A stretch of 64,000 nucleotides of DNA from Bacteroidota bacterium (lineage in GTDB: Bacteria; Bacteroidota; Bacteroidia; Chitinophagales; Chitinophagaceae): the NCBI GenBank assembly GCA_013286315.1, contig JABDFX010000007.1, positions 1-64,000 of the forward strand, written 5' to 3'. The notes beneath the pieces were generated by a model, which was given only the letters and a program-made list of their open reading frames with translations, was not told the DNA's origin and made no database searches. This document shows positions 1-8,777 of this stretch, piece by piece. The position numbers and the translations under genes are program-made. Numbering within the stretch: the first letter of the stretch is position 1; each line of letters begins with the position of its first letter.

Positions 1-255
1 GTGGAAGAGTTTATTTCCGGAAGAGAATTTACGGTTGGCATATTCAGGGCCGGCCGGGAGATTGTTGTACTGCCCATCACAGAGGTGAAAAGAACCAAGG
101 AATTTTTTGATTTTGAGGCTAAATATTCTCCCGGATTTACGGAAGAAACCACACCCGCCTTGCTGGAAGAGCCCATTGCAATGAAAATCAGGGATACTGC
201 GAGGAAAATTTACCAGGTCTTTAACTGTAGCGTCGGGATGATCCTGTTTGAATAA
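1..255 (+). pseudogene. ddl: D-alanine--D-alanine ligase, C-terminal part (broken)
   Basis: The reading frame is open from the window edge and encodes part of the ATP-grasp domain of D-Ala-D-Ala ligase, the cytoplasmic enzyme that makes the dipeptide for peptidoglycan. Recognisable pieces are EEFISGREFTVG, LPITEV, FFDFEAKYSPG and EETTPA. The match runs to about Cys76 (nt 228). The frame then ends in eight unrelated residues and a stop, where the family continues with a GxxRxDF segment and an NTxPG metal-binding motif. Those are missing, so this half cannot be functional. The N-terminal half of a ligase lies on the opposite strand and points toward the same junction. It may be a real inversion breakpoint or an assembly or amplification chimera. 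Confidence 0.75.
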
Positions 256-663
256 ATGAACTGAGCGGGAAACCTGGATTCCTGCAAATGCGGCGACAGC
301 CACCGTGTAACGCTTGTTAAATGTCAGCGCGGAAGTAGCCGCGTCACAGGAAGTATAAGGGAGATTCATCAGATCGAAATAACCCTGTAGTTTTCCATCT
401 TCTCCCGGTGTGCCATGAATGCCGATGAGTACAGCTTCAAATTTTATTTTTTTACCTTTGATCCCGAGTGAGAAATCGTTTTTATCAACCGGTATTTTGG
501 TTCCCTCACCGGTTAAATGAAACCATGAAGCGGGTGTGATATCAATGCGATAATACTCGTACCGGTCGGTGTCTATTCCTGCTTCTATATTGATGGCACT
601 CTTATATGATACCTCGGCCTCACCGGAATAGCCGCCGGTTACGAAAGCAATTACCCTTTTCAT
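1..663 (-). pseudogene. ddl: D-alanine--D-alanine ligase, N-terminal half, interrupted
   Basis: An ATG at 663 opens a frame with no stop down to position 1. Its first roughly 140 residues (663 to about 244) match the N-terminal domain of Bacteroidota D-Ala-D-Ala ligases: start MKRVIAFVTGG, then VPVDKNDFS-like KIPVDKNDFS, GIHGTPGEDGKLQGYFDL and ALTFNK. Beyond about residue 141-146 the frame is only the antisense of the C-terminal half encoded on the plus strand. The start lies 25 nt after the ferredoxin stop, so the two would be co-transcribed. The gene is interrupted in this window. Whether a complete copy exists elsewhere cannot be seen. Confidence 0.75.
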
Positions 664-688
664 GTATTGGTTTTAAAAGTTGCCTGAA

Positions 689-1036
689 TCAAAGATGCAG
701 CTTTTCTTTTTTTGCCAGCAACTCTTCCACCGTTTCTTTGTACATCTCATCAGGAATACAAACATCCACCGGGCAAACCGAAGCACACTGTGGCTCTTCA
801 TGAAATCCCTGGCATTCGGTGCATTTATTGGGAACGATATAGTAAACGTCCACGGCAACCGGGCTGTTGCGCTGGTTGGCATCAATGACAGTACCATCCA
901 TCAGCGTATAAGATCCCTTAACAGATGAGCCGTCTGCAATTGCCCATTCCACGCCGCCCTCATAAATCGCATTATTGGGACACTCCGGTTCGCAAGCCCC
1001 GCAATTAATACATTCCTCTGTTATCTTGATAGCCAT
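689..1036 (-). CDS. 2[4Fe-4S] ferredoxin, Alvin-type
   Basis: A small cytosolic electron carrier of 115 residues. The first cluster motif is [12 protein letters not shown] near residues 11-22. The second is [18 protein letters not shown] near 72-89, where eight residues separate the second and third cysteines. That spacing is typical of Allochromatium-type ferredoxins with an insertion at the second cluster. A roughly 50-residue linker separates the two motifs. It is divergent from the acyl-CoA reductase gene (60 nt between starts) and precedes the ligase half on the same strand. The adjacency suggests, but does not prove, that it donates electrons in a pathway shared with the reductase. Confidence 0.9.
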   Translation of the reverse strand: MAIKITEECINCGACEPECPNNAIYEGGVEWAIADGSSVKGSYTLMDGTVIDANQRNSPVAVDVYYIVPNKCTECQGFHEEPQCASVCPVDVCIPDEMYKETVEELLAKKEKLHL

Positions 1037-1066
1037 TTTTTCGTTAATTAAGGATTTGAATAGAAT

Positions 1067-1074
1067 TAATTTTG
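1067..1074 (+). promoter_or_regulatory. Candidate -7 box of the acyl-CoA reductase gene
   Basis: TAATTTTG fits the Bacteroidota -7 consensus TAnnTTTG and lies 23 nt before the ATG at 1097. No clear TTTG -33 element was found at the expected distance, so this is a weak call. Confidence 0.35.
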
Positions 1075-1096
1075 CAACTCAAATATAATCTGAAAT

Positions 1097-2092
1097 ATGG
1101 ATTTACAGAACCGTATCAGCATACTGGTCGAATTGGGTGAATTTATGTTATCAGAAGATGTTTCCTGGAAGAACGCAAAAACAAGGGCATTTCAGCATAA
1201 TGCCTGGTTTATACCGGATTTCATCGATTTGTCCATATCCCAAATCGCAGAACGGTTCCTGCATAGGGACTTATTGGAAAAATGGGCGTCGGAATATCAG
1301 ATTCCTGACCGTGAAAAGAATCCTAAAAAAATCGGCATCGTAATGGCCGGAAACATTCCACTCGTCGGATTCCATGATTTTCTTTGCTGTTTTATAAACG
1401 GCCATAGCCCTCTTATCAAACTCTCCTCCAGGGACTCCTGGCTGTTTCCGGTGATTTTGGAATTTCTGAATAAAAAAAATCCGGCAGCGGCTGATCAGAT
1501 CCTTGTATCCTCTATGTTAAAGGGAATGGATGCTTATATTGCCACCGGCAGTAATAATTCTGCACGTTATTTCGATTGTTATTTTGGAAAATATCCCAGC
1601 CTGATCCGCCGCAACAGGACTTCCATTGCCCTGCTGGAAGGAAATGAATCGGCAGAAGAGCTTGAAAAACTCGCTGATGATGTTTTCCTGTATTTCGGAT
1701 TGGGTTGCCGTAATGTGACACAAATCCATGTTCCGGAAAATTATGATTTCATTCCCCTGCTCCGCGCTTTCGGGAAGTACCTTTGGATGGCCGACCATCA
1801 TAAATATAAAAATAACTACGACTACCGTTTGTCGCTGGCCATTTTGAATAAACTTCCATATATGACCAATGATTGCCTGCTGATGCTTGAAAATGACTCC
1901 CCATTTTCTCCCATCGCCGTGTTACATTATACTTATTATAAAGACATTAAGAACATTATTCCAATAGAAAACAATGAAAACCTCCAATGCGTTGTCGGCC
2001 GGCAGTGGCTTCCGTTCGGGAAAAGCCAGCGTCCTGAACTCTCGGATTATGCCGACGGGACGGACACAATGAAATTTTTGAGGTCCCTCTGA
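1097..2092 (+). CDS. LuxC-type acyl-CoA reductase
   Basis: 331 residues resembling the LuxC/acyl-CoA reductase family (aldehyde dehydrogenase superfamily), which reduces acyl-CoA or acyl-enzyme to aldehyde with NADPH. The N-terminal half carries the Rossmann-like stretch KKIGIVMAGNIPLVGFHD. A conserved FGLGCRNV segment near residue 201 contains the only obvious candidate nucleophilic cysteine. The protein is shorter than Vibrio LuxC, as is usual for the Bacteroidota form. No LuxD or LuxE partner lies nearby, so bioluminescence is not implied. It is divergent from the ferredoxin. The substrate is unknown. Confidence 0.8.
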   Translation: MDLQNRISILVELGEFMLSEDVSWKNAKTRAFQHNAWFIPDFIDLSISQIAERFLHRDLLEKWASEYQIPDREKNPKKIGIVMAGNIPLVGFHDFLCCFINGHSPLIKLSSRDSWLFPVILEFLNKKNPAAADQILVSSMLKGMDAYIATGSNNSARYFDCYFGKYPSLIRRNRTSIALLEGNESAEELEKLADDVFLYFGLGCRNVTQIHVPENYDFIPLLRAFGKYLWMADHHKYKNNYDYRLSLAILNKLPYMTNDCLLMLENDSPFSPIAVLHYTYYKDIKNIIPIENNENLQCVVGRQWLPFGKSQRPELSDYADGTDTMKFLRSL

Positions 2093-2288
2093 ACGAATGT
2101 CATGTTTGCATGCTAAAATTTCTTTCGTAAATTTGGTAGACTGCCATCTACGAAGGTCTTAGTAAATAATTTGTTAAACTGAACAGGTGGTAATAGCGTA
2201 AGTTCTTTCCAAACGTTACTTTGACATTCGTTGGGCATATCGTTTGACAAAGAAGTATTGTCCAAAAAAAAGAAAAAAAATTATCATA

Positions 2289-3794
2289 ATGAAATTGAAA
2301 CAAGTTGCCGGCATTGTTTTTATCAGTGCAGCCACCACCCTCGGCAGTCTATGGGGGTATAATCATTTTAATCAAATTACTCAAACCGGAACCTATTTGT
2401 ATACGCAGGATACTTCCAAGGTTCCGTCTAATTACGCCAAATTTTTTAATAACGAAAAATCAGCCGGCCCGGCGGACTTTGTAGATGCCGCCAGTGCTGC
2501 TATTCCTGCAACGGTTCATATTAAAACCAAAACCGTACGTCAGGCAAGTAATAATCTTCCAAAAAAGAACCCTTTCTCCGATCTTTTTGGAATTGATCCC
2601 AATGATTTCTTCGGAGACCGTTCACGATCCATGCCTGAAATGGGTTCTGGTTCAGGCGTGATCATCAGTGAGGATGGATATATTGTAACCAATAACCACG
2701 TGGTTGATGGTGCAGATGAAGTAACCGTTACACTGAGCAATAAGAAATCATTCAAAGCCAAAGTGGTGGCTACAGACCCCAGTACGGATCTCGCCGTAGT
2801 GAAAGTAGAAGCGAAAGGTTTGCCTTTTCTTCTCTATGGAAATTCAGACGACGTAAAAGTAGGTCAATGGGTGCTGGCTGTCGGATACCCACTCTCACTT
2901 GAAACCACAGTAACTGCGGGTATCGTAAGCGCGAAAGGCAGATCCATTGATATCAACAGGCGCCAAAGCCAGGCACCCGTAGAATCTTTCATACAAACAG
3001 ATGCAGCCGTGAACCCCGGAAATAGCGGAGGTCCGCTGATAAACCCACAGGGCCAGCTGATCGGCATCAATTCTGCAATCGCATCGCCAACCGGTTCCTA
3101 CGCAGGATATTCTTTCACGATCCCGGTGAATATTGTAAAGAAAGTGGTGACAGATCTTATGAAATACGGCACTACCCAACGGGCATACCTGGGAATCGAA
3201 TATGCAAACGATAATCTGAGCGATGATGCCAAAAAAGAAAATGGTATCAAAGATGATGAAGGTGTATATGTCGTGAACGTTCGTGAAAAAGGAGCCGCTG
3301 AAAAAGCCGGTCTCAAAAAAGGCGACGTGATCATCAAATTAAATGACCAGAATGTATCCTCCGGTTCTGAACTGGTGGGTCAGATTGCGATCTATCGCCC
3401 CGGCGATAAAATCAAAGTCACTTTTAAAAGAAATGGTGTTGAAAGCGATGTGATGGTAACACTGATGAATAATAGCGGGAATATGGACCTGGTGAAGAAC
3501 TCAGCTTTCGACAAACTGGGTGCTGAATTACAGCCATTGCAAAAAGCCGATGCTGCCAAACTCAATGTGAAAGGCGGGATCGTGGTGACTTCGATCAGTG
3601 AAAAAGGTCTGTTCAGTAAAACGAGAATGGAAGAAGGTTTCGTCATTCTGAAAGTGAATGGTCAGGATGTGAATACAATTGAAGAATTCCGCAAGATTGT
3701 TGAGCAGGCAGGAAATGGTTCCCTGAAACTGGAAGGAGTCTACCCTGGTTATGACGGATCCTTTACTTATCCACTGAAATTAAATGATGAGTAA
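2289..3794 (+). CDS. htrA: HtrA/Deg-family periplasmic serine protease
   Basis: A 501-residue envelope quality-control protease. The chosen start at 2289 gives an N-terminal signal anchor (KLKQVAGIVFISAATTLGS). An upstream in-frame ATG at 2244 would add 15 lysine-rich residues and is less likely. The trypsin-like domain shows the full triad: His137 in NNHVVDG, Asp167 in STDLAVV and Ser246 in NPGNSGGPL. Two PDZ domains follow, around residues 290-375 (EKAGLKKGDVI) and 410-495 (FSKTRMEEGFVI). It probably degrades or chaperones misfolded envelope proteins. The gene stands alone, and a hairpin terminator lies at 3849-3875. Confidence 0.93.
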   Translation: MKLKQVAGIVFISAATTLGSLWGYNHFNQITQTGTYLYTQDTSKVPSNYAKFFNNEKSAGPADFVDAASAAIPATVHIKTKTVRQASNNLPKKNPFSDLFGIDPNDFFGDRSRSMPEMGSGSGVIISEDGYIVTNNHVVDGADEVTVTLSNKKSFKAKVVATDPSTDLAVVKVEAKGLPFLLYGNSDDVKVGQWVLAVGYPLSLETTVTAGIVSAKGRSIDINRRQSQAPVESFIQTDAAVNPGNSGGPLINPQGQLIGINSAIASPTGSYAGYSFTIPVNIVKKVVTDLMKYGTTQRAYLGIEYANDNLSDDAKKENGIKDDEGVYVVNVREKGAAEKAGLKKGDVIIKLNDQNVSSGSELVGQIAIYRPGDKIKVTFKRNGVESDVMVTLMNNSGNMDLVKNSAFDKLGAELQPLQKADAAKLNVKGGIVVTSISEKGLFSKTRMEEGFVILKVNGQDVNTIEEFRKIVEQAGNGSLKLEGVYPGYDGSFTYPLKLNDE

Positions 3795-3796
3795 CC

Positions 3797-3932
3797 CATT
3801 AAGCGGAACGCGTAACGCCTAACGCTTAACGTCAATTGATATTGTGAGAATGCGTTTCCAATCCGGGAACGCATTTTTGTTTTGATAACTGGAGCACAAA
3901 GCGATAAGCGTTACGCGTTAGGCGTTTAGCTT
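3797..3932. repeat. GCGTTA/TAACGC-word palindrome, family A copy 1
   Basis: Left arm near 3803-3831 (words AACGCGTAACGCC, TAACGCTTAACG) and right arm near 3902-3932 (TAAGCGTTACGCGTTAGGC) are imperfect inverted copies. They flank a simpler terminator stem. The right arm contains the last codons and stop (AAC GCC TAA) of the minus-strand amylase gene. Confidence 0.75.
3849..3879 (+). terminator. Rho-independent terminator of the HtrA gene
   Basis: AATGCGTTTCC pairs with GGGAACGCATT (one T-G pair) around a short loop and is followed by TTTTGTTTT. Confidence 0.7.
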
Positions 3933-5201
3933 AACGTAGACCTTGTAACCCCACGGATTTAATAGAAGTGGTTGTCCGGAAATGAAATCCGGCGCGTCCG
4001 GATTAAAAACGTCCCTGTATGCTCCGGCCAGGGTCTGACCTGTTATGATCACAGAACGAGTATCGGACGACAGGTTCAAAATAACCAACACTTCATTGCG
4101 CTCAAAGCGGCGTATAAAACTGAATATTTGTTCAGGTGATGTATTGGATAAAATCAAAGCATTCCTTTGCGGATCACCGCTTAATAAAGCAGGATTTGAT
4201 TTACGGAACAACAACATGGTTTTATAGAAATCATGTAATTGAAATGGTTGGCTCCAATCAATTTCGTCCTTGTCAAAAAACAGCAGTCTTTTTTTATTCG
4301 GCAATTCCTGTCCACTGTAAATCAGCGGCAGCCCATCGTATAAACAACAAAAGACGGTAAACGGCAGGGTCGCTTCATCTATCCGTTCATATTCTGTTCC
4401 ACTGTGTGAATTTTCGTCGTGGTTACTTGTAAAATAAGCCCGTATTGCTGTAGAAGGAAACTGATGACTATAATAATATAATACCTGGCACAAGCCCTGT
4501 ATATCGGTCAGTTTTTTCCAATACGATTCCATAACGTGCAGCCATTTCCAGGTATAGCTGACGTCGAATACCTCATGATATATAATGTCTTCACATTCGG
4601 CGAGCCAGAATAGCGGTTTAATCTGATCGAGCGTCGTTCTCGCCTCCCTCCAGAACTCCAGTGGGACAAGCATAGCCATATCGCAACGAAATCCATCGAT
4701 ACCACAGGTTTCGACCCAGAACCGCATGGCCCGGATCATGGAAGATCTTAATTCGGGAGAATCGTAATTCAGGTCAATCACGTCAGCCCATCCATGGGCA
4801 TCGTAAAAATCGCCATCGATATTTCTTCGGTAAAATTCCGGATGTTCGATTGTCCAGATATGGTCCCATCCTGTATGATTGGCAACCCAGTCGATCAGTA
4901 CTTTGAAACCCAGACCCTGAGCCTGGTTTACCAGCCATCTAAAATCTTCCACTGAACCAAATTCCGGATTGGTACTCACATAGTCGGAACAGGCATAATA
5001 ACTTCCGAGTGTACCCAGGCGTCTGATTTTACTAATTGGAGTTATCGGCATGAACCAGAGTATCTCAACGCCCATATCCTTTAACCTTGGTAAATGTGTT
5101 GCAAATGCGCGGAAGCTGCCCTCTTTTGTATATTGACGGAGATTAACTTCATAAATATTTGAATTGACTGCCCAGCTGACCGGGTGAAATTCGACGTTCA
5201 T
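3918..5201 (-). CDS. GH13 alpha-amylase family enzyme, cytosolic
   Basis: 427 residues with the GH13 catalytic barrel. Region I is DWVANHT near 104-110, region II GFRCDMA with nucleophile Asp174, region III AECED with acid/base Glu202, and region IV TSNHDEN with His261 and Asp262. No signal peptide is present, so it probably acts on maltodextrins or glycogen in the cytoplasm. It is compact: the C-terminal beta domain is only about 90 residues. Hydrolase versus transglycosidase activity cannot be decided by eye. The final codons KLNA and the stop lie inside a repeat arm shared with the HtrA intergenic region. Confidence 0.9.
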   Translation of the reverse strand: MNVEFHPVSWAVNSNIYEVNLRQYTKEGSFRAFATHLPRLKDMGVEILWFMPITPISKIRRLGTLGSYYACSDYVSTNPEFGSVEDFRWLVNQAQGLGFKVLIDWVANHTGWDHIWTIEHPEFYRRNIDGDFYDAHGWADVIDLNYDSPELRSSMIRAMRFWVETCGIDGFRCDMAMLVPLEFWREARTTLDQIKPLFWLAECEDIIYHEVFDVSYTWKWLHVMESYWKKLTDIQGLCQVLYYYSHQFPSTAIRAYFTSNHDENSHSGTEYERIDEATLPFTVFCCLYDGLPLIYSGQELPNKKRLLFFDKDEIDWSQPFQLHDFYKTMLLFRKSNPALLSGDPQRNALILSNTSPEQIFSFIRRFERNEVLVILNLSSDTRSVIITGQTLAGAYRDVFNPDAPDFISGQPLLLNPWGYKVYVKLNA

Positions 5202-5220
5202 TATTCCAGAATTAAAAACA

Positions 5221-5423
5221 ACAATGTTAATGGTTAATTGTCAATTGTTAATTGTCAATTATTAAAAACGGGTCCTTCAGATTAAAATAAAATCCCAGCT
5301 GATTCAGCTCAATTAACCATTAAGAATTGACAATTGACAATTAAAAAACCGAATCTCAGATTAAAATAAAATCCCAGCTGACTCAGCTCAATTAACCATT
5401 AAGAATTGACAATTGACAATTAA
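5221..5423. repeat. Family B repeats: duplicated 68-bp unit and inverted TTGACAATT words
   Basis: A unit beginning TCAGATTAAAATAAAATCCC occurs at 5277-5344 and 5356-5423 with one mismatch (period 79 bp). Each copy ends in TTGACAATTGACAATTAA. The left edge (5224-5262) carries the reverse complement words (TTAATGGTTAATTGTCAATT), so the region can fold on itself. It fills the divergent gap between the amylase and ispH. Confidence 0.85.
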
Positions 5424-5428
5424 CTTTG
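5421..5428 (+). promoter_or_regulatory. Candidate -7 box of ispH within a repeat end
   Basis: TAACTTTG is a perfect TAnnTTTG match, 7 nt before the ispH ATG, so transcription would start almost at the start codon. It directly follows the second 68-bp repeat copy. No consensus -33 TTTG is visible. Confidence 0.45.
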
Positions 5429-5435
5429 TTTTTCA

Positions 5436-6644
5436 ATGAAAACGTTCCAGGTTCCTTCCTCTTATCACAGCACGCTCATCTCCGCTGTAAAAAATAAACG
5501 ACGTACGGAGGATAAGATGAAAAAGGATTTTACACCAACACTCCTTGATTTCGGACCGCTGCATATTTACCTGGCCCGTCATTTTGGATTTTGTTACGGA
5601 GTTGAAAATGCTATTGACATTGCTTTTCGTATAATAGAAGAGAACCCTGGTAAAAACATTTTTCTGCTAAGCGAAATGATTCATAATCCACAGGTAAATA
5701 AAGACCTGAAAAACAGGGGTGTTCGTTTTCTGCAGGATACCCAGGGAAAACAACTGATTCCCTTCGACAGTCTACAGTCAACTGATATTGTGATCACACC
5801 TGCTTTTGGAACAAGTCTCGAAATAGATACCCTCTTAAAATCCAGGGGTATCCACACTGAAAACTATAATACGACCTGCCCGTTTGTTGAAAAAGTATGG
5901 AACCGTTCCGGTCAAATGGCTGAAAAAAAATTCACCGTTATTATTCATGGCAAACCGGGACACGAAGAAACACGTGCTACTTTTTCCCATGCTTCATCAG
6001 GCGGCCCGGCACTGGTGATCAGGGATATGGAAGAGGCCAAATTATTGAGTCAATTCATCAGGAAAGAAAAATCATCTGAAGAATTTTTTGAGCTATTCAA
6101 GGGGCGGTATAATAATGGTTTTGATCCCACAAAAGATCTGGAAAGAATCGGAGTAGTAAACCAAACAACGATGCTCGCTTCAGAAACGCAACAGATTGCG
6201 GATTTTTTAAAACATGCGATCCGGGAAGAATCAGAGACAAAAAATGAAAACACAAACGATCGTTTTGCCGATACGAGGGACACACTTTGTTATGCCACGA
6301 ATGACAACCAGTCAGCCGTAACGGGCATGTTATCCACGCCTGCCGATTTCGCCATGGTAGTGGGTGGGTATAATTCTTCCAACACATCCCATCTGGTGGA
6401 ATTATGCGAACTTACATTACCCACTTATTTTGTTGAAGGCCCCGATAAATTAATTTCAAAGGAAGAGATTTTGCATTTTGATTTGCACACACATGAAGAG
6501 AAATTAAAAACAGGATGGTTATCGGATAATATTCCTTTGCGTATACTTATTACCAGCGGCGCATCCTGCCCGGATGCTATTGTTGAATCCGTCATCAATA
6601 AGATTTCCGGATTTATTAATGGCGCTGACTCCGTAGTGTGGTGA
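5436..6644 (+). CDS. ispH: 4-hydroxy-3-methylbut-2-enyl diphosphate reductase
   Basis: The last enzyme of the MEP isoprenoid pathway, reducing HMBPP to IPP and DMAPP with a [4Fe-4S] cluster. The 402-residue length fits the long IspH form of Bacteroidota and cyanobacteria. The three cluster cysteines are visible: Cys53 in GFCYGVENA, Cys148 in NTTCPFV and Cys285 in DTLCYAT. The start gives the usual long N-terminal extension (MKTFQVPSSY). The last codons GTA GTG TGG TGA lie inside the left arm of a 38-bp perfect palindrome, so the C-terminus may have been reset by that repeat. It is convergent with accC. Confidence 0.95.
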   Translation: MKTFQVPSSYHSTLISAVKNKRRTEDKMKKDFTPTLLDFGPLHIYLARHFGFCYGVENAIDIAFRIIEENPGKNIFLLSEMIHNPQVNKDLKNRGVRFLQDTQGKQLIPFDSLQSTDIVITPAFGTSLEIDTLLKSRGIHTENYNTTCPFVEKVWNRSGQMAEKKFTVIIHGKPGHEETRATFSHASSGGPALVIRDMEEAKLLSQFIRKEKSSEEFFELFKGRYNNGFDPTKDLERIGVVNQTTMLASETQQIADFLKHAIREESETKNENTNDRFADTRDTLCYATNDNQSAVTGMLSTPADFAMVVGGYNSSNTSHLVELCELTLPTYFVEGPDKLISKEEILHFDLHTHEEKLKTGWLSDNIPLRILITSGASCPDAIVESVINKISGFINGADSVVW

Positions 6645-6782
6645 ATGAGAGAGGGTGGAAATGTGGGAAAGTGAGAGTTGAAAAAGGAAATGATAGTTTG
6701 AGAATGTACATTATCACACGTCATTTCCTCATTTCACCTCCACATTCCCACATTTCCACCCTCTCTCATTCACCACACTACG
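6632..6782. repeat. TAGTGTGGTG-ended palindrome, family C copy 1
   Basis: The left arm 6632-6669 (begins CGTAGTGTGGTGAATGAGAG) and right arm 6745-6782 are perfect inverted copies of 38 bp. Inside is a second pair, GGAAATGA/TCATTTCC. It sits between the convergent ispH and accC genes and includes the ispH stop codon. There is no T-tract. Related copies lie near 19142, 46490 and 47853. Confidence 0.9.
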
Positions 6783-6789
6783 TAGTCAG

Positions 6790-8127
6790 TTATTTCATCT
6801 TGAATCCGTCGAGGAATTTCGTGTTGAAATTTCCGCTGCGGAAGTTTTCATCTTTCATGAGTTGGAGATGGAAAGGGATCGTTGTTTTTATACCTTCTAT
6901 CACATATTCCGTCAAAGCCCGGTGCATCGTATCGATGGCTTCGCTACGTGTTCGGGCTACCGCAATGATCTTGGCAATCATGGAGTCATAATATGGCGGA
7001 ATGGTATAACCGGCATAAACATGTGAGTCCACCCGGATACCATGTCCCCCGGGTTGATGCAATGTTGTTATTCTGCCCGGTGACGGGCGAAAATCATTAT
7101 AAGGATCTTCGGCATTGATGCGGCACTCAATGGCGTGACCCTGCGGTTCATAGTTCACTCCGCTGATGGTTTCGCCGGCAGCGATTTTTATTTGTTCTTT
7201 GATCAGGTCAAAATTCACTACCTCTTCCGTAACACAATGTTCTACCTGGATGCGCGTATTCATTTCCATGAAATAAAAATTCCGGTTTTTATCTACCAGG
7301 AATTCTATTGTCCCCACGCTTTCATATTTGATGGCGGAAGCGGCCTTAATTGCAGCCTCCCCCATTTTATACCTGAGTTCGCGCGTCATAAAAGGTGAAG
7401 GCGATTCTTCGACCAGCTTTTGGTGACGTCGCTGAATGGAACAATCTCTTTCGCTCAGATGGCAAACGGTACCGTACTGATCACCGGCAACCTGTATTTC
7501 GATATGGCGCGGCTCCACAACAAATTTTTCCATATAGATACCATCGTTCTTGAAAGAAGCGGCAGCTTCGGCCTTTGCCGAATCATAGGCTTTTTCCAAT
7601 TCCGAATCGTTCCATACCACACGCATTCCCTTTCCGCCTCCGCCCGCAGTGGCTTTCAGGATCACAGGATACCCAATCTGACCAGCCATTTCCTTGGCTT
7701 CAAAAACACTTTCAAGTAATCCGCCACCGCCGGGTACCACAGGAACACCAGCTTTAATCATGGTTTCCTTGGCAGTGATCTTATCGCCCATGGCATTGAT
7801 CATGGCCGGTGTGGGGCCGATGAACTTGATACCATGTTCACCACAGATTTCTGCGAATCGTGCATTTTCGGCCAGAAAGCCATAACCCGGATGTATGGCA
7901 TCTGCATTTGTAATTTCCGCGGCTGCCATGATATGCGGAATATTCAGGTAGGAATCCACACTGGCCGGCTTACCGATACAAACCGCTTCATCCGCAAAAC
8001 GAACATGTAAACTATCTTTATCCGCAGTAGAATAAACCGCTACGGTTTTAATACCCATCTCACGACAGGTACGAATAACCCGTAAGGCAATCTCTCCACG
8101 ATTAGCTATTAATACTTTTTTGAACAT
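6790..8127 (-). CDS. accC: Biotin carboxylase subunit of acetyl-CoA carboxylase
   Basis: 445 residues. It carboxylates biotin on BCCP using ATP and bicarbonate, the first half-reaction of fatty-acid synthesis. The start at 8127 gives [19 protein letters not shown], the canonical N-terminus; an in-frame ATG at 8214 would add 29 atypical residues. The ATP-grasp glycine loop [20 protein letters not shown] with its catalytic Glu and Arg, and [10 protein letters not shown]-like [10 protein letters not shown] are all visible. It is the third gene of efp-accB-accC. A 116-nt gap with CTTCCAGA-type repeats separates it from accB. Confidence 0.95.
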   Translation of the reverse strand: MFKKVLIANRGEIALRVIRTCREMGIKTVAVYSTADKDSLHVRFADEAVCIGKPASVDSYLNIPHIMAAAEITNADAIHPGYGFLAENARFAEICGEHGIKFIGPTPAMINAMGDKITAKETMIKAGVPVVPGGGGLLESVFEAKEMAGQIGYPVILKATAGGGGKGMRVVWNDSELEKAYDSAKAEAAASFKNDGIYMEKFVVEPRHIEIQVAGDQYGTVCHLSERDCSIQRRHQKLVEESPSPFMTRELRYKMGEAAIKAASAIKYESVGTIEFLVDKNRNFYFMEMNTRIQVEHCVTEEVVNFDLIKEQIKIAAGETISGVNYEPQGHAIECRINAEDPYNDFRPSPGRITTLHQPGGHGIRVDSHVYAGYTIPPYYDSMIAKIIAVARTRSEAIDTMHRALTEYVIEGIKTTIPFHLQLMKDENFRSGNFNTKFLDGFKMK

Positions 8128-8243
8128 TGAAATTTTTAAGGTTTGGAAATTTGTGGACCCATTCGAAGATGAAAACCTGTCAAATGATTGGAAATATTCA
8201 TTATACTTCCACACTTCCAGACTTCCAGACTTCCATACTTGTT
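8128..8243. repeat. CTTCCA direct repeats between accB and accC
   Basis: Near 8206-8240 the words CTTCCACA, CTTCCAGA, CTTCCAGA and CTTCCATA follow one another at about 9-bp spacing. Their reverse complement word TCTGGAAG recurs near 34270. The rest of the gap shows no gene. Confidence 0.5.
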
Positions 8244-8732
8244 TTAGCTTGGATCCACCAGGAACAATGGCTGATCAAATTCTACCGGAGAAGCGTCTTC
8301 CGCAAGCACTTTCACGATCTTTCCCTTCACTTCGCTTTCGATTTCATTAAATAATTTCATTGCTTCGATGATACACAACACTTTCCCGGATTCGATTTCA
8401 TCTCCAACATTTACAAATGAAGGTTTATCAGGCGCAGAACTGCGGTAAAAAGTGCCAATCATCGGACTTTTGATCGTAATCAGGTTGTCAGGAGCGGCTT
8501 CAGCTGGTTTTTTCCCATTTACCGGAGGGGTGTTGCCGGCAGCGGGAGCCGAAACAGCCGGTGCCGCATAGGTGGGAGCGGATTGATTCTGGAACGGAGC
8601 AGAAAAGACCTGCTGGATATGTTCCTCCTTTTGCTTTACGGTTATTTTAAATCCCTTTTCTTCAATCGTTACTTCACCGATATTCGATTTGTTGATCAAT
8701 TTGATCAACTCCTGAATCTGTTTAAAATCCAT
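8244..8732 (-). CDS. accB: Biotin carboxyl carrier protein of acetyl-CoA carboxylase
   Basis: 162 residues. The C-terminal biotinyl domain carries EAMKLFNEI with Lys126 as the biotinylation site, plus the [10 protein letters not shown] lead-in. The N-terminal 35 residues ([10 protein letters not shown]...) are the BCCP dimer-type segment. They connect through an Ala/Pro-rich linker (about 45-80) that works as the swinging arm. It is translated with efp upstream and accC downstream. Confidence 0.95.
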   Translation of the reverse strand: MDFKQIQELIKLINKSNIGEVTIEEKGFKITVKQKEEHIQQVFSAPFQNQSAPTYAAPAVSAPAAGNTPPVNGKKPAEAAPDNLITIKSPMIGTFYRSSAPDKPSFVNVGDEIESGKVLCIIEAMKLFNEIESEVKGKIVKVLAEDASPVEFDQPLFLVDPS

Positions 8733-8777
8733 CAGTTATGGCGTTTTGCTTTTTAAAAAGGAAGACTAAGATAAGTG

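Noticed and set aside
1097-2092. Bioluminescence locus
   Set aside because: The LuxC-type reductase has no luxA, luxB, luxD or luxE near it; the family is widespread in non-luminous Bacteroidota.
2110-2155. GTAGA/TCTAC inverted repeat before the HtrA gene as an operator
   Set aside because: Five base pairs only; expected by chance.
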